NCBI GenBank assembly: GCA_018333395.1
Contig: JAGXSQ010000064.1
Coordinates: 1-50,810, forward strand
Origin: Dethiobacter sp.
Lineage (GTDB): Bacteria; Bacillota_D; Dethiobacteria; Dethiobacterales; Dethiobacteraceae
DNA: 50,810 nucleotides
Direction of reading: 5' to 3'
Part shown: in pieces, positions 16,810 through 25,281 of the stretch
Layout of the letters: each line of letters opens with the position of its first letter
Numbering within the stretch: position 1 is the stretch's first letter
The notes under the pieces: generated by a model
What the model was told of the DNA's origin: nothing
The model's database searches: none
Seen by the model: only the letters and a program-made list of their open reading frames with translations
Position numbers and translations under genes: made by a program

Positions 16810-18498
16810 TCATGCTTTAGGTCCGCTTGGCAGAGGAACAGCCGGCAAACTGTTCTCCAGAACGACTGGCAACTCGACCGTAAACCGGGCACCCTTCCCA
16901 GGCAAACTCTGCACAGAGAGGCAACCGCCATGGTTTTCCGCAATCCGGTAGGAGATGGTCAGGCCAAGCCCCGTACCGCCTTCCTTCGTCGTATAGAAGG
17001 GGTCAAAAACCTTGCTTAAAGAGGCTTCCTCAATACCCGGCCCTGTATCGCTGAAGCAGACGTAAGCCTTGCCCTGTCCCGCTGAGGTGGAAATAGTCAG
17101 GACGCCTCCCAATGGCATGGCCTGGATGGCGTTGGTGGCCAGATTCAGAAAAACTTGCTTGATTTGGGCTGAGTCTACCTTCACAAGCGGCAGGCTACGG
17201 GCATAGTTTTTGCGTAATTCCACGTTTTCCAGCAGGGACTTGCTCTCAATGAGCAGGAAAATCTCTTCCAGAATGATATGTAAATCAGCATCTCTTTGCT
17301 TAGGAGCGCTCGGCTTGGTGAGCAGCAAAAACTCCCTGATAATCGCGTTCGTCCGGTCAATCTCCTCTATCATCAGGGCGCAGTATTCAGATCCTTTGCT
17401 CTCCGGTTTGAACTCATTGGTCAAAAGCTGCAAAAAACCACGCATCGTCGCGATGGGGTTGCGGATTTCATGAGCGATGCCCGCTGCCAGCTCCGCTACG
17501 AGCGAAAATTTTTCTATTTGCTGCAGGTCGTTTTCCATCTTTTTTCTCTCGGTAATATCCTGGAAGACACTGACAGCCCCTCTGATACAGTCTCCTTCCC
17601 CGTGAAGAGGAGCCGTGTTGACAGAGTAATAGCGGACTTCATCCTCAGAAAACACCGTCAGCTGTTGCTGGTTGTGACGTCTACCAGTAAGCCGCGTCTC
17701 CCGTAACAACTGCTGAAGCTGTCCGGTCGCCTCTGTTTCGACGTGCTCCTTCACCCGCAACAGTTTCTGGGCTGTCTCGTTCATATAGGCAATCTTGTCC
17801 TCTTCATTAACCGCTACTACGCCCAGCTTCAGGTCAGAGAAAATTTCGTTGCGCCACTGCCCGTATTCACACTCCAGCTTCTGGTGCAAAAATTGTAGTT
17901 TTTCCAGGCTATCCGCATATTTTTTCACAGCGCCATTATGGCCGAACATCTCTTCGCCAAGGGAATGAATCTCTTTGCTGGTCAGCAGGTAGGAGGTCGG
18001 TTCGCCACTGAAAACTGTGCCGACGACGCCGGCCGCCCGAGCCGTTTCCACCAGAAAAACGGTTATTTGACAGGAGGAAGAGCGCCTGGCGGCGAGACTG
18101 TTTTCGACGCTGACTTTGCTGTAAGAAAAATTACGGGCCGCTATACCGCCGAAAACTGAGGCGATGACCTGGCAAAGCGAATGTGCCTTCATAAGCATGT
18201 GGCCAAAAGGACATCTGTGGCAGGTCAGGACAACCATTTCGCCGTCATAGTATGCAATGGTATGTTCACTGCCGAGCTGGCGCAAAAAACTCCGCATCAA
18301 TTCCACAAACTGTTCCGACAGCAATCTTCCTTCCAGCCCCCGTGCTTCCCGGTAATCATCTTCCAGACGCAGGCTTTGCTTGAGGCCAACTTTCAGCACA
18401 AACTGTGCCGCCAGTGGGGTAGCCACGATTTCGTTTAACAGCAAGAAGTCCACCAGCAGCTGCAAATAAAGCTTTTCCCGCTCGCTATCACTCATCAT
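16810..18498 (-). CDS. PAS-type sensor histidine kinase, sporulation-phosphorelay-like, with a four-Cys input domain
   Basis: The protein has about 562 residues. The N-terminal 170 carry cysteines in VLTCHRCPFG...HSLC and later RRSSSCQI, resembling the metal- or Fe-S-binding C-terminal domain of SufR-like regulators and MetOD/V4R-type sensor modules. A PAS domain follows (FSDLKLGVVAVNEEDKIAYMNE). Then come HisKA with phospho-acceptor His (ELAAGIAHEIRNPIATMRGF) and HATPase (NLATNAIQAM, DTGPGIEE, GGTGLGLTIS). No membrane segment is seen, so it is probably cytoplasmic. There is no adjacent response regulator, as with orphan Kin kinases that feed Spo0F/Spo0A. The start is one of two adjacent ATGs after GGGGGAGAG. 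Confidence 0.88.
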   Translation of the reverse strand: MMSDSEREKLYLQLLVDFLLLNEIVATPLAAQFVLKVGLKQSLRLEDDYREARGLEGRLLSEQFVELMRSFLRQLGSEHTIAYYDGEMVVLTCHRCPFGHMLMKAHSLCQVIASVFGGIAARNFSYSKVSVENSLAARRSSSCQITVFLVETARAAGVVGTVFSGEPTSYLLTSKEIHSLGEEMFGHNGAVKKYADSLEKLQFLHQKLECEYGQWRNEIFSDLKLGVVAVNEEDKIAYMNETAQKLLRVKEHVETEATGQLQQLLRETRLTGRRHNQQQLTVFSEDEVRYYSVNTAPLHGEGDCIRGAVSVFQDITERKKMENDLQQIEKFSLVAELAAGIAHEIRNPIATMRGFLQLLTNEFKPESKGSEYCALMIEEIDRTNAIIREFLLLTKPSAPKQRDADLHIILEEIFLLIESKSLLENVELRKNYARSLPLVKVDSAQIKQVFLNLATNAIQAMPLGGVLTISTSAGQGKAYVCFSDTGPGIEEASLSKVFDPFYTTKEGGTGLGLTISYRIAENHGGCLSVQSLPGKGARFTVELPVVLENSLPAVPLPSGPKA

Positions 18499-18715
18499 TC
18501 TCTCCCCCGGCAACCGTATTTTCTAGGGAGCGGTTATTCTCTGTGCTTCTCGGACGGTGTCCTCGCTTGGCAACCGGCTTTCCGGCCACTTCCTTGATGT
18601 ACCTCGCCCCCGTATCTCTTTTCTGCGAAATTCTGAAAATTCCTCTTATGCCCTCTCTGCACGCTAAAAGAATCGGCCGCAAAATTAAAAAACTCCCTTT
18701 CTTGAACCTCGACAA
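18488..18715 (-). CDS. Possible small basic protein upstream of the kinase (uncertain)
   Basis: An open frame of 75 codons starts at TTG 18715 after GGGAGAG (or 81 codons from ATG 18733) and overlaps the kinase start by a few bases. The product would be basic (SRFKKGSFLILRPILL..., then YIKEVAGKPVAKRGHRPRS). It lies where Bacillus has the SASP gene sspF but lacks the SASP signature. I do not recognise it, and it may not be a gene. Confidence 0.25.
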   Translation of the reverse strand: MSRFKKGSFLILRPILLACREGIRGIFRISQKRDTGARYIKEVAGKPVAKRGHRPRSTENNRSLENTVAGGENDE

Positions 18716-18768
18716 AAAGCTCTCCCTTTTCATAAACTAACAGAGAAAGCAGAAAAAGGAGTGCGCCA

Positions 18769-19293
18769 GTGACTAAAATTGAAGTGAACAGAGTCATGAA
18801 GACCCTCGTCTTTTATCAGCAAGGGCAGTACCATAAAACGTATCCCGTAGCTGTTGGCAGGGATGAAACCCCTACGCCCCTTGGCCAGTTTCATGTGTAC
18901 GAGAAAAACCCCCGCCCCCACCAAAGCCTGGGTACCCGCTGGATGGCCTTTACTTATCAGCGCCATGGTGTGCACGGCACCTTCAATCCCTGGACAATTG
19001 GCACGAAAGCGACGGCCGGCTGTGTCCGCATGCACAACGAGGACGTAGAGGAAATCTACCCGCTGACCCCCATCGGCACACCTGTCTATATTTTTGAACA
19101 GGAAGAAACAGCAAAAGTGCCGCAGCACACTGGCCAGGAGCTTTATATCGTGCGGCCCGGCGACACCGTGAATACCATCGCGCAGCGCTTTAAAATCACG
19201 CCGCCGCAGCTCATAGAGTTCAACAAAATCAAACATCCCAAATATCTGCACCCCGGCAAGATGCTGCTGATCCCGGTGTTCAAGGAGAAATGA
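18769..19293 (+). CDS. L,D-transpeptidase (YkuD) with C-terminal LysM
   Basis: The protein has 174 residues. The GTG start at 18769 has AAAAAGGAG eight bases upstream. The YkuD domain (about 1-110) carries HGVHGTFNPWTIG and the catalytic Cys in TAGCVRMHNEDVEEIY. A LysM domain (about 122-170, YIVRPGDTVNTIAQRFKITPPQLIEFN) binds peptidoglycan. It has no signal peptide, as with spore-associated YkuD-type enzymes of Bacillus. It cross-links peptidoglycan at 3-3 positions or attaches proteins. It is one of the few plus-strand genes and converges on the CAP gene. Confidence 0.92.
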   Translation: MTKIEVNRVMKTLVFYQQGQYHKTYPVAVGRDETPTPLGQFHVYEKNPRPHQSLGTRWMAFTYQRHGVHGTFNPWTIGTKATAGCVRMHNEDVEEIYPLTPIGTPVYIFEQEETAKVPQHTGQELYIVRPGDTVNTIAQRFKITPPQLIEFNKIKHPKYLHPGKMLLIPVFKEK

Positions 19294-19320
19294 AGCCCCT
19301 GGGGGCTTCATTTCTCCTTG
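19281..19320. repeat. 19-bp perfect inverted repeat at the L,D-transpeptidase stop
   Basis: CAAGGAGAAATGAAGCCCC is followed after two bases by its exact reverse complement. The stem includes the last four codons and the stop. There is only a short T tract (ATTTCT), so it may end transcription in both directions or protect the mRNA 3' end. Confidence 0.75.
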
Positions 19321-19356
19321 CCTTGCGCAGGAAAGCCCCCGATAATTTCCCACACA

Positions 19357-19387
19357 ACAAAAAACGCCTGTTTTGACGAGGCGTTTG
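19357..19387 (-). terminator. Terminator of the LysM-CAP gene
   Basis: The minus strand has AAACGCCT and AGGCGTTT flanking a loop, followed by a T run (GGCGTTTTTTGTTG). It lies about 40 bp past the stop of the CAP gene. Confidence 0.7.
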
Positions 19388-19428
19388 GCAATCTTTACGG
19401 CTATTTCTATTTATCAGAATGATCGTAA

Positions 19429-20241
19429 CTACCGCCCGACGAACAACTGCGTAAACATCATCCCAAAGCGGCCGCCGCTTATGACGCCAAGGCCGATATG
19501 GGTGTAGCCCGGGTTTAGAATGTTGGCCCGGTGGCCGGGGGAGTTCATCAGCGCCGTATGGGCCCTCGACACTGTTGACGAGCCGGCTAGGTTTTCCCCC
19601 GCTAGGCGGAAGGTAACTCCAGCAGCGCGCATCATCTCAAACGGCGAGCCGTAAGTCGGCGACTGGTGGGCAAAGTAGTTCAGGTTAATCATATCCTGAC
19701 TTTTCATCCTAGCCAGCCTAGTTAGTTCCGAGTCGGCCTGCAGAGGACGCAGGCCCAGAGCCTCTCTCTCCCTGTTGACCAGCTCCAGCATCTGCTGTTC
19801 CGTCTGTGTCAGCGTACCGGCTGGCTGTGAAGCGGGAATCGGCTGTGGCGGCGTGGCCAGCGGAGGGGCCGGGGGTACAACCGGTTGTGGCTGAAGGGGC
19901 GGCGCAGGTTGCCGGGAACTCGGCAACGGAACCAGCAGCAGTTGGCCGACCAAAAGCAGGTCGCCTCTTAGCTGATTTAACGCCCTGACGGCCCCTACCG
20001 TGGTTCTGAACCGGGCACTGAGGCGATGGAGCGTATCGCCGGGCTGAACGCGGTAGCGGGCGTATGTAGCCCTGAAATTTGGCAGATTAGCTCTTGGAGA
20101 AGAAACGCGCTGCCAGCCGCCTGCCGTGGTGAAACGGAAGGTGAGATGAGGAGTGGAAGCTGCGGCTGTCTCGGTCAGAGGACCGGTCAGAACAGTGGCG
20201 GTCAGCAGGACAACAAGCAAGCCTGTCCGGATTTTCGTCAT
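19429..20241 (-). CDS. Secreted LysM-CAP (SCP/PR1) domain protein
   Basis: The protein has 270 residues. The signal peptide is residues 1-28 (LLVVLLTATVLTGPLTETAAAS), LysM is about 62-108 (YRVQPGDTLHRLSARFRTTVGAVRALNQ), then a Pro/Gln-rich linker, then a CAP domain about 147-270. The CAP domain has NREREALGLRPLQADSELTRLAR, MINLNYFAHQSP, RLAGENLAGSS and MNSPGHRANILNPGYTHIGLG. This YkwD/SafA-like architecture is common in spore-formers, usually spore-surface or wall-associated. The enzymatic role of bacterial CAP domains is unsettled. Confidence 0.9.
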   Translation of the reverse strand: MTKIRTGLLVVLLTATVLTGPLTETAAASTPHLTFRFTTAGGWQRVSSPRANLPNFRATYARYRVQPGDTLHRLSARFRTTVGAVRALNQLRGDLLLVGQLLLVPLPSSRQPAPPLQPQPVVPPAPPLATPPQPIPASQPAGTLTQTEQQMLELVNREREALGLRPLQADSELTRLARMKSQDMINLNYFAHQSPTYGSPFEMMRAAGVTFRLAGENLAGSSTVSRAHTALMNSPGHRANILNPGYTHIGLGVISGGRFGMMFTQLFVGR

Positions 20242-20424
20242 GCTTTTCAGCTTTAAAACCTCCCTATTGTTAAGATAACTTCACAATATTCATTATAACC
20301 GCTGCTGCCCTCGCCGGCAAAAGTCATTTGCCGGCCTCACCCGACATTTTCGGCATATAAAAAAGGCAGAGACGCCAAGGAGGCCGCTCCGCCACAGTTT
20401 CGCTTTGTTGGATGGAAATGCCGG

Positions 20425-21951
20425 TTAGCGTGGAATCAGCAGTTGTTGCCCGGGGAAAATCAAATTTGGGCTTGATAGGCTATTGGCAGCAATAATAGCG
20501 GCCATGGAGACGCTGAACATCTGGGCAATTTTCCAGATGGAATCGCCCGACTGGACAATATAAACTCTCCCTGCAGGCTGAGCTGCCGGCAGAACTGAAA
20601 CTGAAGGTTGCCAGGACGGCTTTACCATCAACTTTTTTTTGACCGGCCACGTTACTTTAGCGCAAATTTCGATAATCGTAACTTGGCGGCCCGTTTCCCC
20701 TCCAGGGTTAATGTCTACGCTGACAAACTCGACCCGGGCCTCTGTAAAGGTACGCATGCCCGGCGAAGCTCCCGGAACATCGATAAAGTGCACAAAGCTT
20801 TCATCAATATCCTGCGCGAAGACCACCCCTGTGTCCGCCTCCACCACATAAAGCTGCTTGTGCAGCACGCCACGGACAATGACTTTACCAGGGATAACCT
20901 CATGGGTCAGGTTCCTGACCTGAGCATCCACCGGCTCCCTGACGCTTCTGACAGGGCGAAGGAAGACAATCTCCCGCTCTATCAAGGTCTGGGAGGAACC
21001 GGAACCGATGACTTCATCCAGGAGAAAAGGCCGGGGAGAAAATTCTTGCCCGTGGCTGCGGGTGTCAGCCAACACCTCCAGTGTTTCCTGCCGGAAGAGG
21101 CGCACTTCCAGATGGAGCAGGCCGCGAAACCGGCCCGTTTTGCTCTCCTGCTCACGCAGGCAGGTAAAGATTTCGGCCCGGGTAGTAGTGATTCGGGCAG
21201 TCATGCCGGCGGTAGCCTCGGGGGCTTCCAAGTAACGGCGGAGGGGAAAGACAAAGGTTTCCTCCTCCGACCTCTTGTTTTTCCCGCCGTACGGAACAGT
21301 CACTTTTATCTCTCCCTCAACCTTGACCCAGCCCGGCAGAGCAGACGCTTTGCCGTTGACCAGACGTGCCGTAATCTGCCCCATATCTTGCGGCACTTCC
21401 CCAAACTCCACTGGCAGGTTAAGGTCTAGGACCCGGGCAGAGCGCCCACATAATGATTCCACCGCCAGCGTCTCGGACACGATGCTGGCCTCCGTTTCCA
21501 CCGGATGCAAAAAGGACACCTGCTGCCGCTCAAACACCAGATAGCTGATTTTGATGCGACAATTGCCGCCAAGCAAGGTAGCTGAACCCTCGCGTTCGCC
21601 ACTTGCCTGGAGGCGGCAGGATCCCTGCAGTGAAACCTGAGCGCTGATTTCCACTTCATGGCCGGGAGCAATACCAGGTACCGGAAAAAGCTGTGTAACC
21701 TGATGCCTGGCGGCTGTTTTCTCTACAAGGCCGCTTACGGCATTGACATAGTAGGTATCCTGCTGGAGGGAAAGACGCGTGCAAAGTTCACCAGCGAGCG
21801 CAACAGCCTCAGCATCCAGCACAGACAGTTCTGACTCGGCAAATTCTTCGCTCCTGGCAGGTAGCGCCCATTTCAGGGGCACAGTTAAACTCAGTTCGCC
21901 GTCCGCCAGGACCAGCGGTAAAATGCGGCTAACCTTTTCCATGTAATTCAT
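20425..21951 (-). CDS. SPOCS (DUF3794)-LysM spore coat morphogenetic protein, SpoVID/SipL-like
   Basis: The protein has about 508 residues and is acidic. At least one clear SPOCS unit lies near residues 330-440 (LIEREIVFLRPVRSVREPVDAQVRN...GVLHKQLYVVEADTG...HFIDVPGASPGMRTFTEARVEFVSVDI). More divergent copies precede it. A C-terminal LysM follows (about 462-508, YIVQSGDSIWKIAQMFSVSMAAI). This is the layout of Bacillus SpoVID and Clostridioides SipL, which bind SpoIVA through LysM and anchor the coat. GTG, TTG and ATG occur in a row after GGGAGG; I chose the ATG. Its twin lies just upstream. Confidence 0.85.
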   Translation of the reverse strand: MNYMEKVSRILPLVLADGELSLTVPLKWALPARSEEFAESELSVLDAEAVALAGELCTRLSLQQDTYYVNAVSGLVEKTAARHQVTQLFPVPGIAPGHEVEISAQVSLQGSCRLQASGEREGSATLLGGNCRIKISYLVFERQQVSFLHPVETEASIVSETLAVESLCGRSARVLDLNLPVEFGEVPQDMGQITARLVNGKASALPGWVKVEGEIKVTVPYGGKNKRSEEETFVFPLRRYLEAPEATAGMTARITTTRAEIFTCLREQESKTGRFRGLLHLEVRLFRQETLEVLADTRSHGQEFSPRPFLLDEVIGSGSSQTLIEREIVFLRPVRSVREPVDAQVRNLTHEVIPGKVIVRGVLHKQLYVVEADTGVVFAQDIDESFVHFIDVPGASPGMRTFTEARVEFVSVDINPGGETGRQVTIIEICAKVTWPVKKKLMVKPSWQPSVSVLPAAQPAGRVYIVQSGDSIWKIAQMFSVSMAAIIAANSLSSPNLIFPGQQLLIPR

Positions 21952-22001
21952 CAACACTTGCCTCCCAATTTATCGTATGCACAAAAAACAAAGAAGTTGA
22001 T

Positions 22002-22030
22002 AAAAAAATGTAGCATCTGCGATGCTACAT
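22002..22030 (-). terminator. Terminator between the two SPOCS-LysM genes
   Basis: The minus strand has ATGTAGCATC GCA GATGCTACAT, a perfect 10-bp stem, then a run of T. It follows the stop of the upstream SPOCS gene, so the two paralogues are probably separate transcripts. Confidence 0.9.
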
Positions 22031-22036
22031 TGGCTG

Positions 22037-23605
22037 CTAGCCTTTAGGTGGAGCAGGGATTAAAATTTTCTGCCCCGGGAGAATCAGGTTCGGGTCCTTA
22101 ATATCGGGGTTGACCCTGAGAATGTCGGCCACGGTGACATGGAAGCGTTTGGCAATTTTAAAGAGCGTGTCAGTCGGTTGGACGATATAGACGGTCAGGT
22201 GCGGTACCGGCTTGACCGGACACTCGATGACCACTTCTAGCTGGACAAACTCCGTCACCTTGACAAAGACCTCAATAATGGTCGTCTGGCGGATATGTCT
22301 CCGCTCATAGGGATCAATTTCGAGGTCTATAAACTCGACCCTAGTGGAAACTTGAGCCACATGGCCGGGCGTGGCGCCGGGGATATCGATAAAGACCGTG
22401 AAGCGCTCGCGTACCTCAAACTCCAGGACCTCAGGCAGAACCCCTGGCATATCCACTTCGCGAACGTAGAAAATCTGCTTGACCAGTTCTCCCTCAATAA
22501 TGACCTTGTTTTCAATGACCCGGGAGGTGACATTTTCAAACTTTGTCTGGGGTCGCCCGGCAATTTTGCGAGCCGGGAACGGTGCTACCAAATTAGCCAC
22601 AATGCTATGCTGACGTACGCCTTCACCGACTACCTGGGCGACTTTAAGTAATTCTTTTTTTACCTTGACGTCCTTAATATCGGTGACGACCTCTACCTGC
22701 ACCGTTTCTGTCACCTTAACAAATAGGTCAATGACGGCGGTCTGACGCCCGCGCGTGTGATGATAGGGGTCGATAACAATGTCGACAAATTCTACACGCG
22801 GGTAAACCTGCACATTGGCACTGGGGAAAGCCCCAGGCACATCGACAAAGTGGCTGAACTTTTCATCTACAGAAACTTCATAAACAACGTCTTCGGGGCC
22901 CACAAAGTAGATCTGCTTGTGTAATACCCCTTCAACTATCACCTTGTTCTCGATGACAGTGGGCAAGATATCGCGAATAGTAGCGTCGATGTTTTTAATC
23001 TTACGGGCCGGAAGCGGAAACACGACATCCCTGATGACACTGGTTTGGGAAGCGTTCTCCCCGATGACGCTTTCAACTTTGAGCAACTCACGGGTAACGC
23101 GCTTCGGGTCAATACCCTTGACGTCGATGACTACATCCACCTGAATGGACTCCGTGACCTTGGCAAATATCTCCAAGACAGCCGTCTGCCGGTAGTGAGA
23201 GACCACCGCCTGGTCGTCGTGGCCATGTTTTTGCTCACGAAGAAAGTCGTGCCCAACAAATTCAATACGGGCATGAACCTGCACGTTGGCGCTGGGAAAG
23301 GCGCCAGGCACATCCACAAAATGGACGAACTTCTCGTCCGGCACGGTATGCTCCTTGAGCTGGCCTGTATCATCGTCAACAAAGAAGATTTGCTTGTGGA
23401 TGACACCTTCCACGATAACTTTGTTTTCAATGACCTTGCCTTTAACATCCCGGAGAGTGGCGTCTACTTCGGTGATTTTCCTGACCCGGCCCGGCAAGAA
23501 GATTTCCTTGATTACCGATGTCTGGGAAACGTTTTCACCGATAACCTGCTCGACTTTTAACAGGTCGGCGACACACACTAATGCTAAAATTTCATCTTTT
23601 CCCAT
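22037..23605 (-). CDS. Triple SPOCS (DUF3794)-LysM spore protein
   Basis: The protein has 522 residues from ATG 23605, which has AAAGGAGG six bases upstream. Three tandem SPOCS units start at LLKVEQVIGENVSQTSV, LLKVESVIGENASQTSV and LLKVAQVVGEGVRQHSI (about residues 15, 175 and 320). Each contains VIENKVIVEGVxHKQIxFV and HFVDVPGAFPSANVQV or a close variant. A LysM closes the protein (YIVQPTDTLFKIAKRFHVTVADILRVN). The repeats are unusually alike, which suggests recent internal duplication. It is probably a coat or cortex-coat interface protein of the SpoVID/SipL group. It lies between veg and its paralogue. Confidence 0.87.
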   Translation of the reverse strand: MGKDEILALVCVADLLKVEQVIGENVSQTSVIKEIFLPGRVRKITEVDATLRDVKGKVIENKVIVEGVIHKQIFFVDDDTGQLKEHTVPDEKFVHFVDVPGAFPSANVQVHARIEFVGHDFLREQKHGHDDQAVVSHYRQTAVLEIFAKVTESIQVDVVIDVKGIDPKRVTRELLKVESVIGENASQTSVIRDVVFPLPARKIKNIDATIRDILPTVIENKVIVEGVLHKQIYFVGPEDVVYEVSVDEKFSHFVDVPGAFPSANVQVYPRVEFVDIVIDPYHHTRGRQTAVIDLFVKVTETVQVEVVTDIKDVKVKKELLKVAQVVGEGVRQHSIVANLVAPFPARKIAGRPQTKFENVTSRVIENKVIIEGELVKQIFYVREVDMPGVLPEVLEFEVRERFTVFIDIPGATPGHVAQVSTRVEFIDLEIDPYERRHIRQTTIIEVFVKVTEFVQLEVVIECPVKPVPHLTVYIVQPTDTLFKIAKRFHVTVADILRVNPDIKDPNLILPGQKILIPAPPKG

Positions 23606-23775
23606 ATTTTTGCCTCCTTTCATCCAGACTTACTCTACTATATGCAGACAACCGTAAAATGTCTCCAGCCGATGCCTCCTTCCATACTTTCTCCGCTCAA
23701 TTATATGCCCGCAAACAACAGATTGTGCCTTTTCCTGATCCATTTTCCTGTGTTCCGCAAAAAATATGCTCCAAC

Positions 23776-23822
23776 AAACAAGGAGGCCGACACCCTTTCC
23801 CGGGGTGTCGGCCTCCTTGTTT
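23776..23822. terminator. Strong terminator between veg and the SPOCS gene
   Basis: A 20-bp perfect stem (AAACAAGGAGGCCGACACCC and its complement) encloses a seven-base loop and is flanked by A and T runs. It lies 10 bp from the veg stop and may work in both directions. Confidence 0.92.
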
Positions 23823-23831
23823 TGGGACTGC

Positions 23832-24098
23832 TCACAGTGACTTGGTGCCACCGTCTTTTTGCAACAGCGTCAGCTCTACTGTCTCCGTCAGCACGTCTGC
23901 ATAGGAGAACGACAAGCGCTGGTTATAGTTAGCTTCGTCAATTCGTACAATAAAAATTGATGGATAAGTATTTTCTAAAACACCGACTTTTTCCAACATC
24001 TTCCTCCGCCCCCGGTGCGCACGCAAACATATTTGCTGTCCTACATGCAACTCCAGACTGCGTCTGATCTGTAAGAGAGAGTCCGTAGCCACCGTCAT
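23832..24098 (-). CDS. veg: Veg protein
   Basis: The protein has about 88 residues. The hallmark text is LLQIRRSLELHVGQQICLRAHRGRRKMLEKVGVLENTYPSIFIVRID and FSYADVLTETVEL. Veg stimulates biofilm formation in Bacillus and is strongly expressed; its biochemical role is not settled. The ATG at 24098 is very close to GAGGAG, so the GTG two codons later may be the real start. Its place next to yabG is conserved, and a good sigma-A promoter lies upstream. Confidence 0.92.
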   Translation of the reverse strand: MTVATDSLLQIRRSLELHVGQQICLRAHRGRRKMLEKVGVLENTYPSIFIVRIDEANYNQRLSFSYADVLTETVELTLLQKDGGTKSL

Positions 24099-24128
24099 CT
24101 CCTCACCCCACACTTGCTCTGCCCCGTC

Positions 24129-24157
24129 ATTCTAACACAGAAATAAAAGAAAGTCAA
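24129..24157 (-). promoter_or_regulatory. Sigma-A promoter of veg
   Basis: The minus strand has TTGACT (24152-24157), a 17-base spacer and TAGAAT (24129-24134), preceded by an A/T-rich stretch like an UP element. This agrees with veg having a strong vegetative promoter in Bacillus. Confidence 0.8.
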
Positions 24158-24291
24158 ATTCTAAAAAAGTATTATATCAGCAGCCCACCTTCAGTGTCAA
24201 GATTTTTTATGAGCTTCTCGCAGATATTCTATCAGCCGCACAAGACACTTGCCCCTGGTATTTTCCGTGTTTCCCTTCTCTCATCTCTTTT

Positions 24292-25143
24292 TTAATACGG
24301 GGAACGAGGCAGCCCTAGGCGAAATTTGCCTCGCGTCTCCAAGCCGCCGACACCATCCAATCCAGTAATGGTATGGCGGATTACCTCATAAATATTGACG
24401 GTATCATTGATCGGCGTAAAGGCTACTTTTTCCATGATAAACACCGGGTCTAAGGCATGGATCAGGGCACGTTGCGGAGAACTGGCAAAGTTGGCACCGA
24501 CATTAAGTAGCGCCTCATACTGCGACTGGCAGGCGCCGGCAAAGATGACCAGGTCATCTTTGCCGGGCTCATACTGCCTGGCCTTACGGGTCGCCTCCAC
24601 AAAATACGCGGAGTTGCGGTAACTGGACAGGTCCTGAAAATTACCGCCCTTCAAATAGGCGTCATGTCCGGTCAGAATAAGAATGTCCGGCCGGTGTTCG
24701 TGCAGTAAGCTCCAAATCATTTCCGGCTGTTTTTTTTCCGGCACAAAAAGGCCAAAGGCCTGTAGACCCAGAGCCTGATATGCCTTCAAGCACTCTTCCA
24801 GGTATTCCGGGTCGCCGTCTAGGTGCAGGATTCTGCCCGGCATCTCGAAAAACTCCTCCGGAGAGAGGCCGCTTTTGCCACGCCAATTTTCCCGCTCTAC
24901 GGTGCGGCGCCTGAAAATCTTGAGAACACATTCTTTTTGGGCCGCTGCTGAACGGCTCCGGTATTCCTGCAACACCTGCGCCTCCGGGTAAGCAAGGTCA
25001 GCAAGGGGTGCGTCGGCAAGCAACCGCAAGTCCAGCCCCTTTAGTAGCGCTTTCTGCTTGTTTTCGTCAATTTCTACGATCTTGAACAAAACATCCATCT
25101 TATACTTCTTGCGCCCCACAATATCTCCCAGCTTAAAAGACAA
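24292..25143 (-). CDS. yabG: Sporulation-specific protease YabG
   Basis: The protein has about 283 residues and is clearly YabG: FKLGDIVGRKKYKMDVLFKIVEID, PGRILHLDGDPEYLEECLKAYQALG, HRPDILILTGHDAYLKG, YFVEATRKARQYEP, IFAGACQSQYEALLNVGANFASSP. YabG is a cysteine protease that trims coat and germination proteins such as SafA and CspBAC during spore maturation. Several start codons are possible (GTG 25152, TTG 25149, TTG 25143); I chose the last, seven bases after GGGAAGG. It is divergent from the glycosyltransferase gene. Confidence 0.93.
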   Translation of the reverse strand: MSFKLGDIVGRKKYKMDVLFKIVEIDENKQKALLKGLDLRLLADAPLADLAYPEAQVLQEYRSRSAAAQKECVLKIFRRRTVERENWRGKSGLSPEEFFEMPGRILHLDGDPEYLEECLKAYQALGLQAFGLFVPEKKQPEMIWSLLHEHRPDILILTGHDAYLKGGNFQDLSSYRNSAYFVEATRKARQYEPGKDDLVIFAGACQSQYEALLNVGANFASSPQRALIHALDPVFIMEKVAFTPINDTVNIYEVIRHTITGLDGVGGLETRGKFRLGLPRSPY

Positions 25144-25281
25144 AAACAACACCTTCCCGCAGTGTTACTACTGTATATGTATGAGTCACCCGGCAGAAAT
25201 GTGTCCGCAGTCATGGAAAAGAAGCAGAGGCAGGAGTGGAAAGACCAGAACGAACTCATATACTATGCCAGGAGGGAGAAC

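Noticed and set aside
23630..23851. 73-codon minus-strand open frame between veg and the SPOCS gene
   Set aside because: It reads through the 20-bp terminator stem, has no ribosome site and overlaps the veg end.
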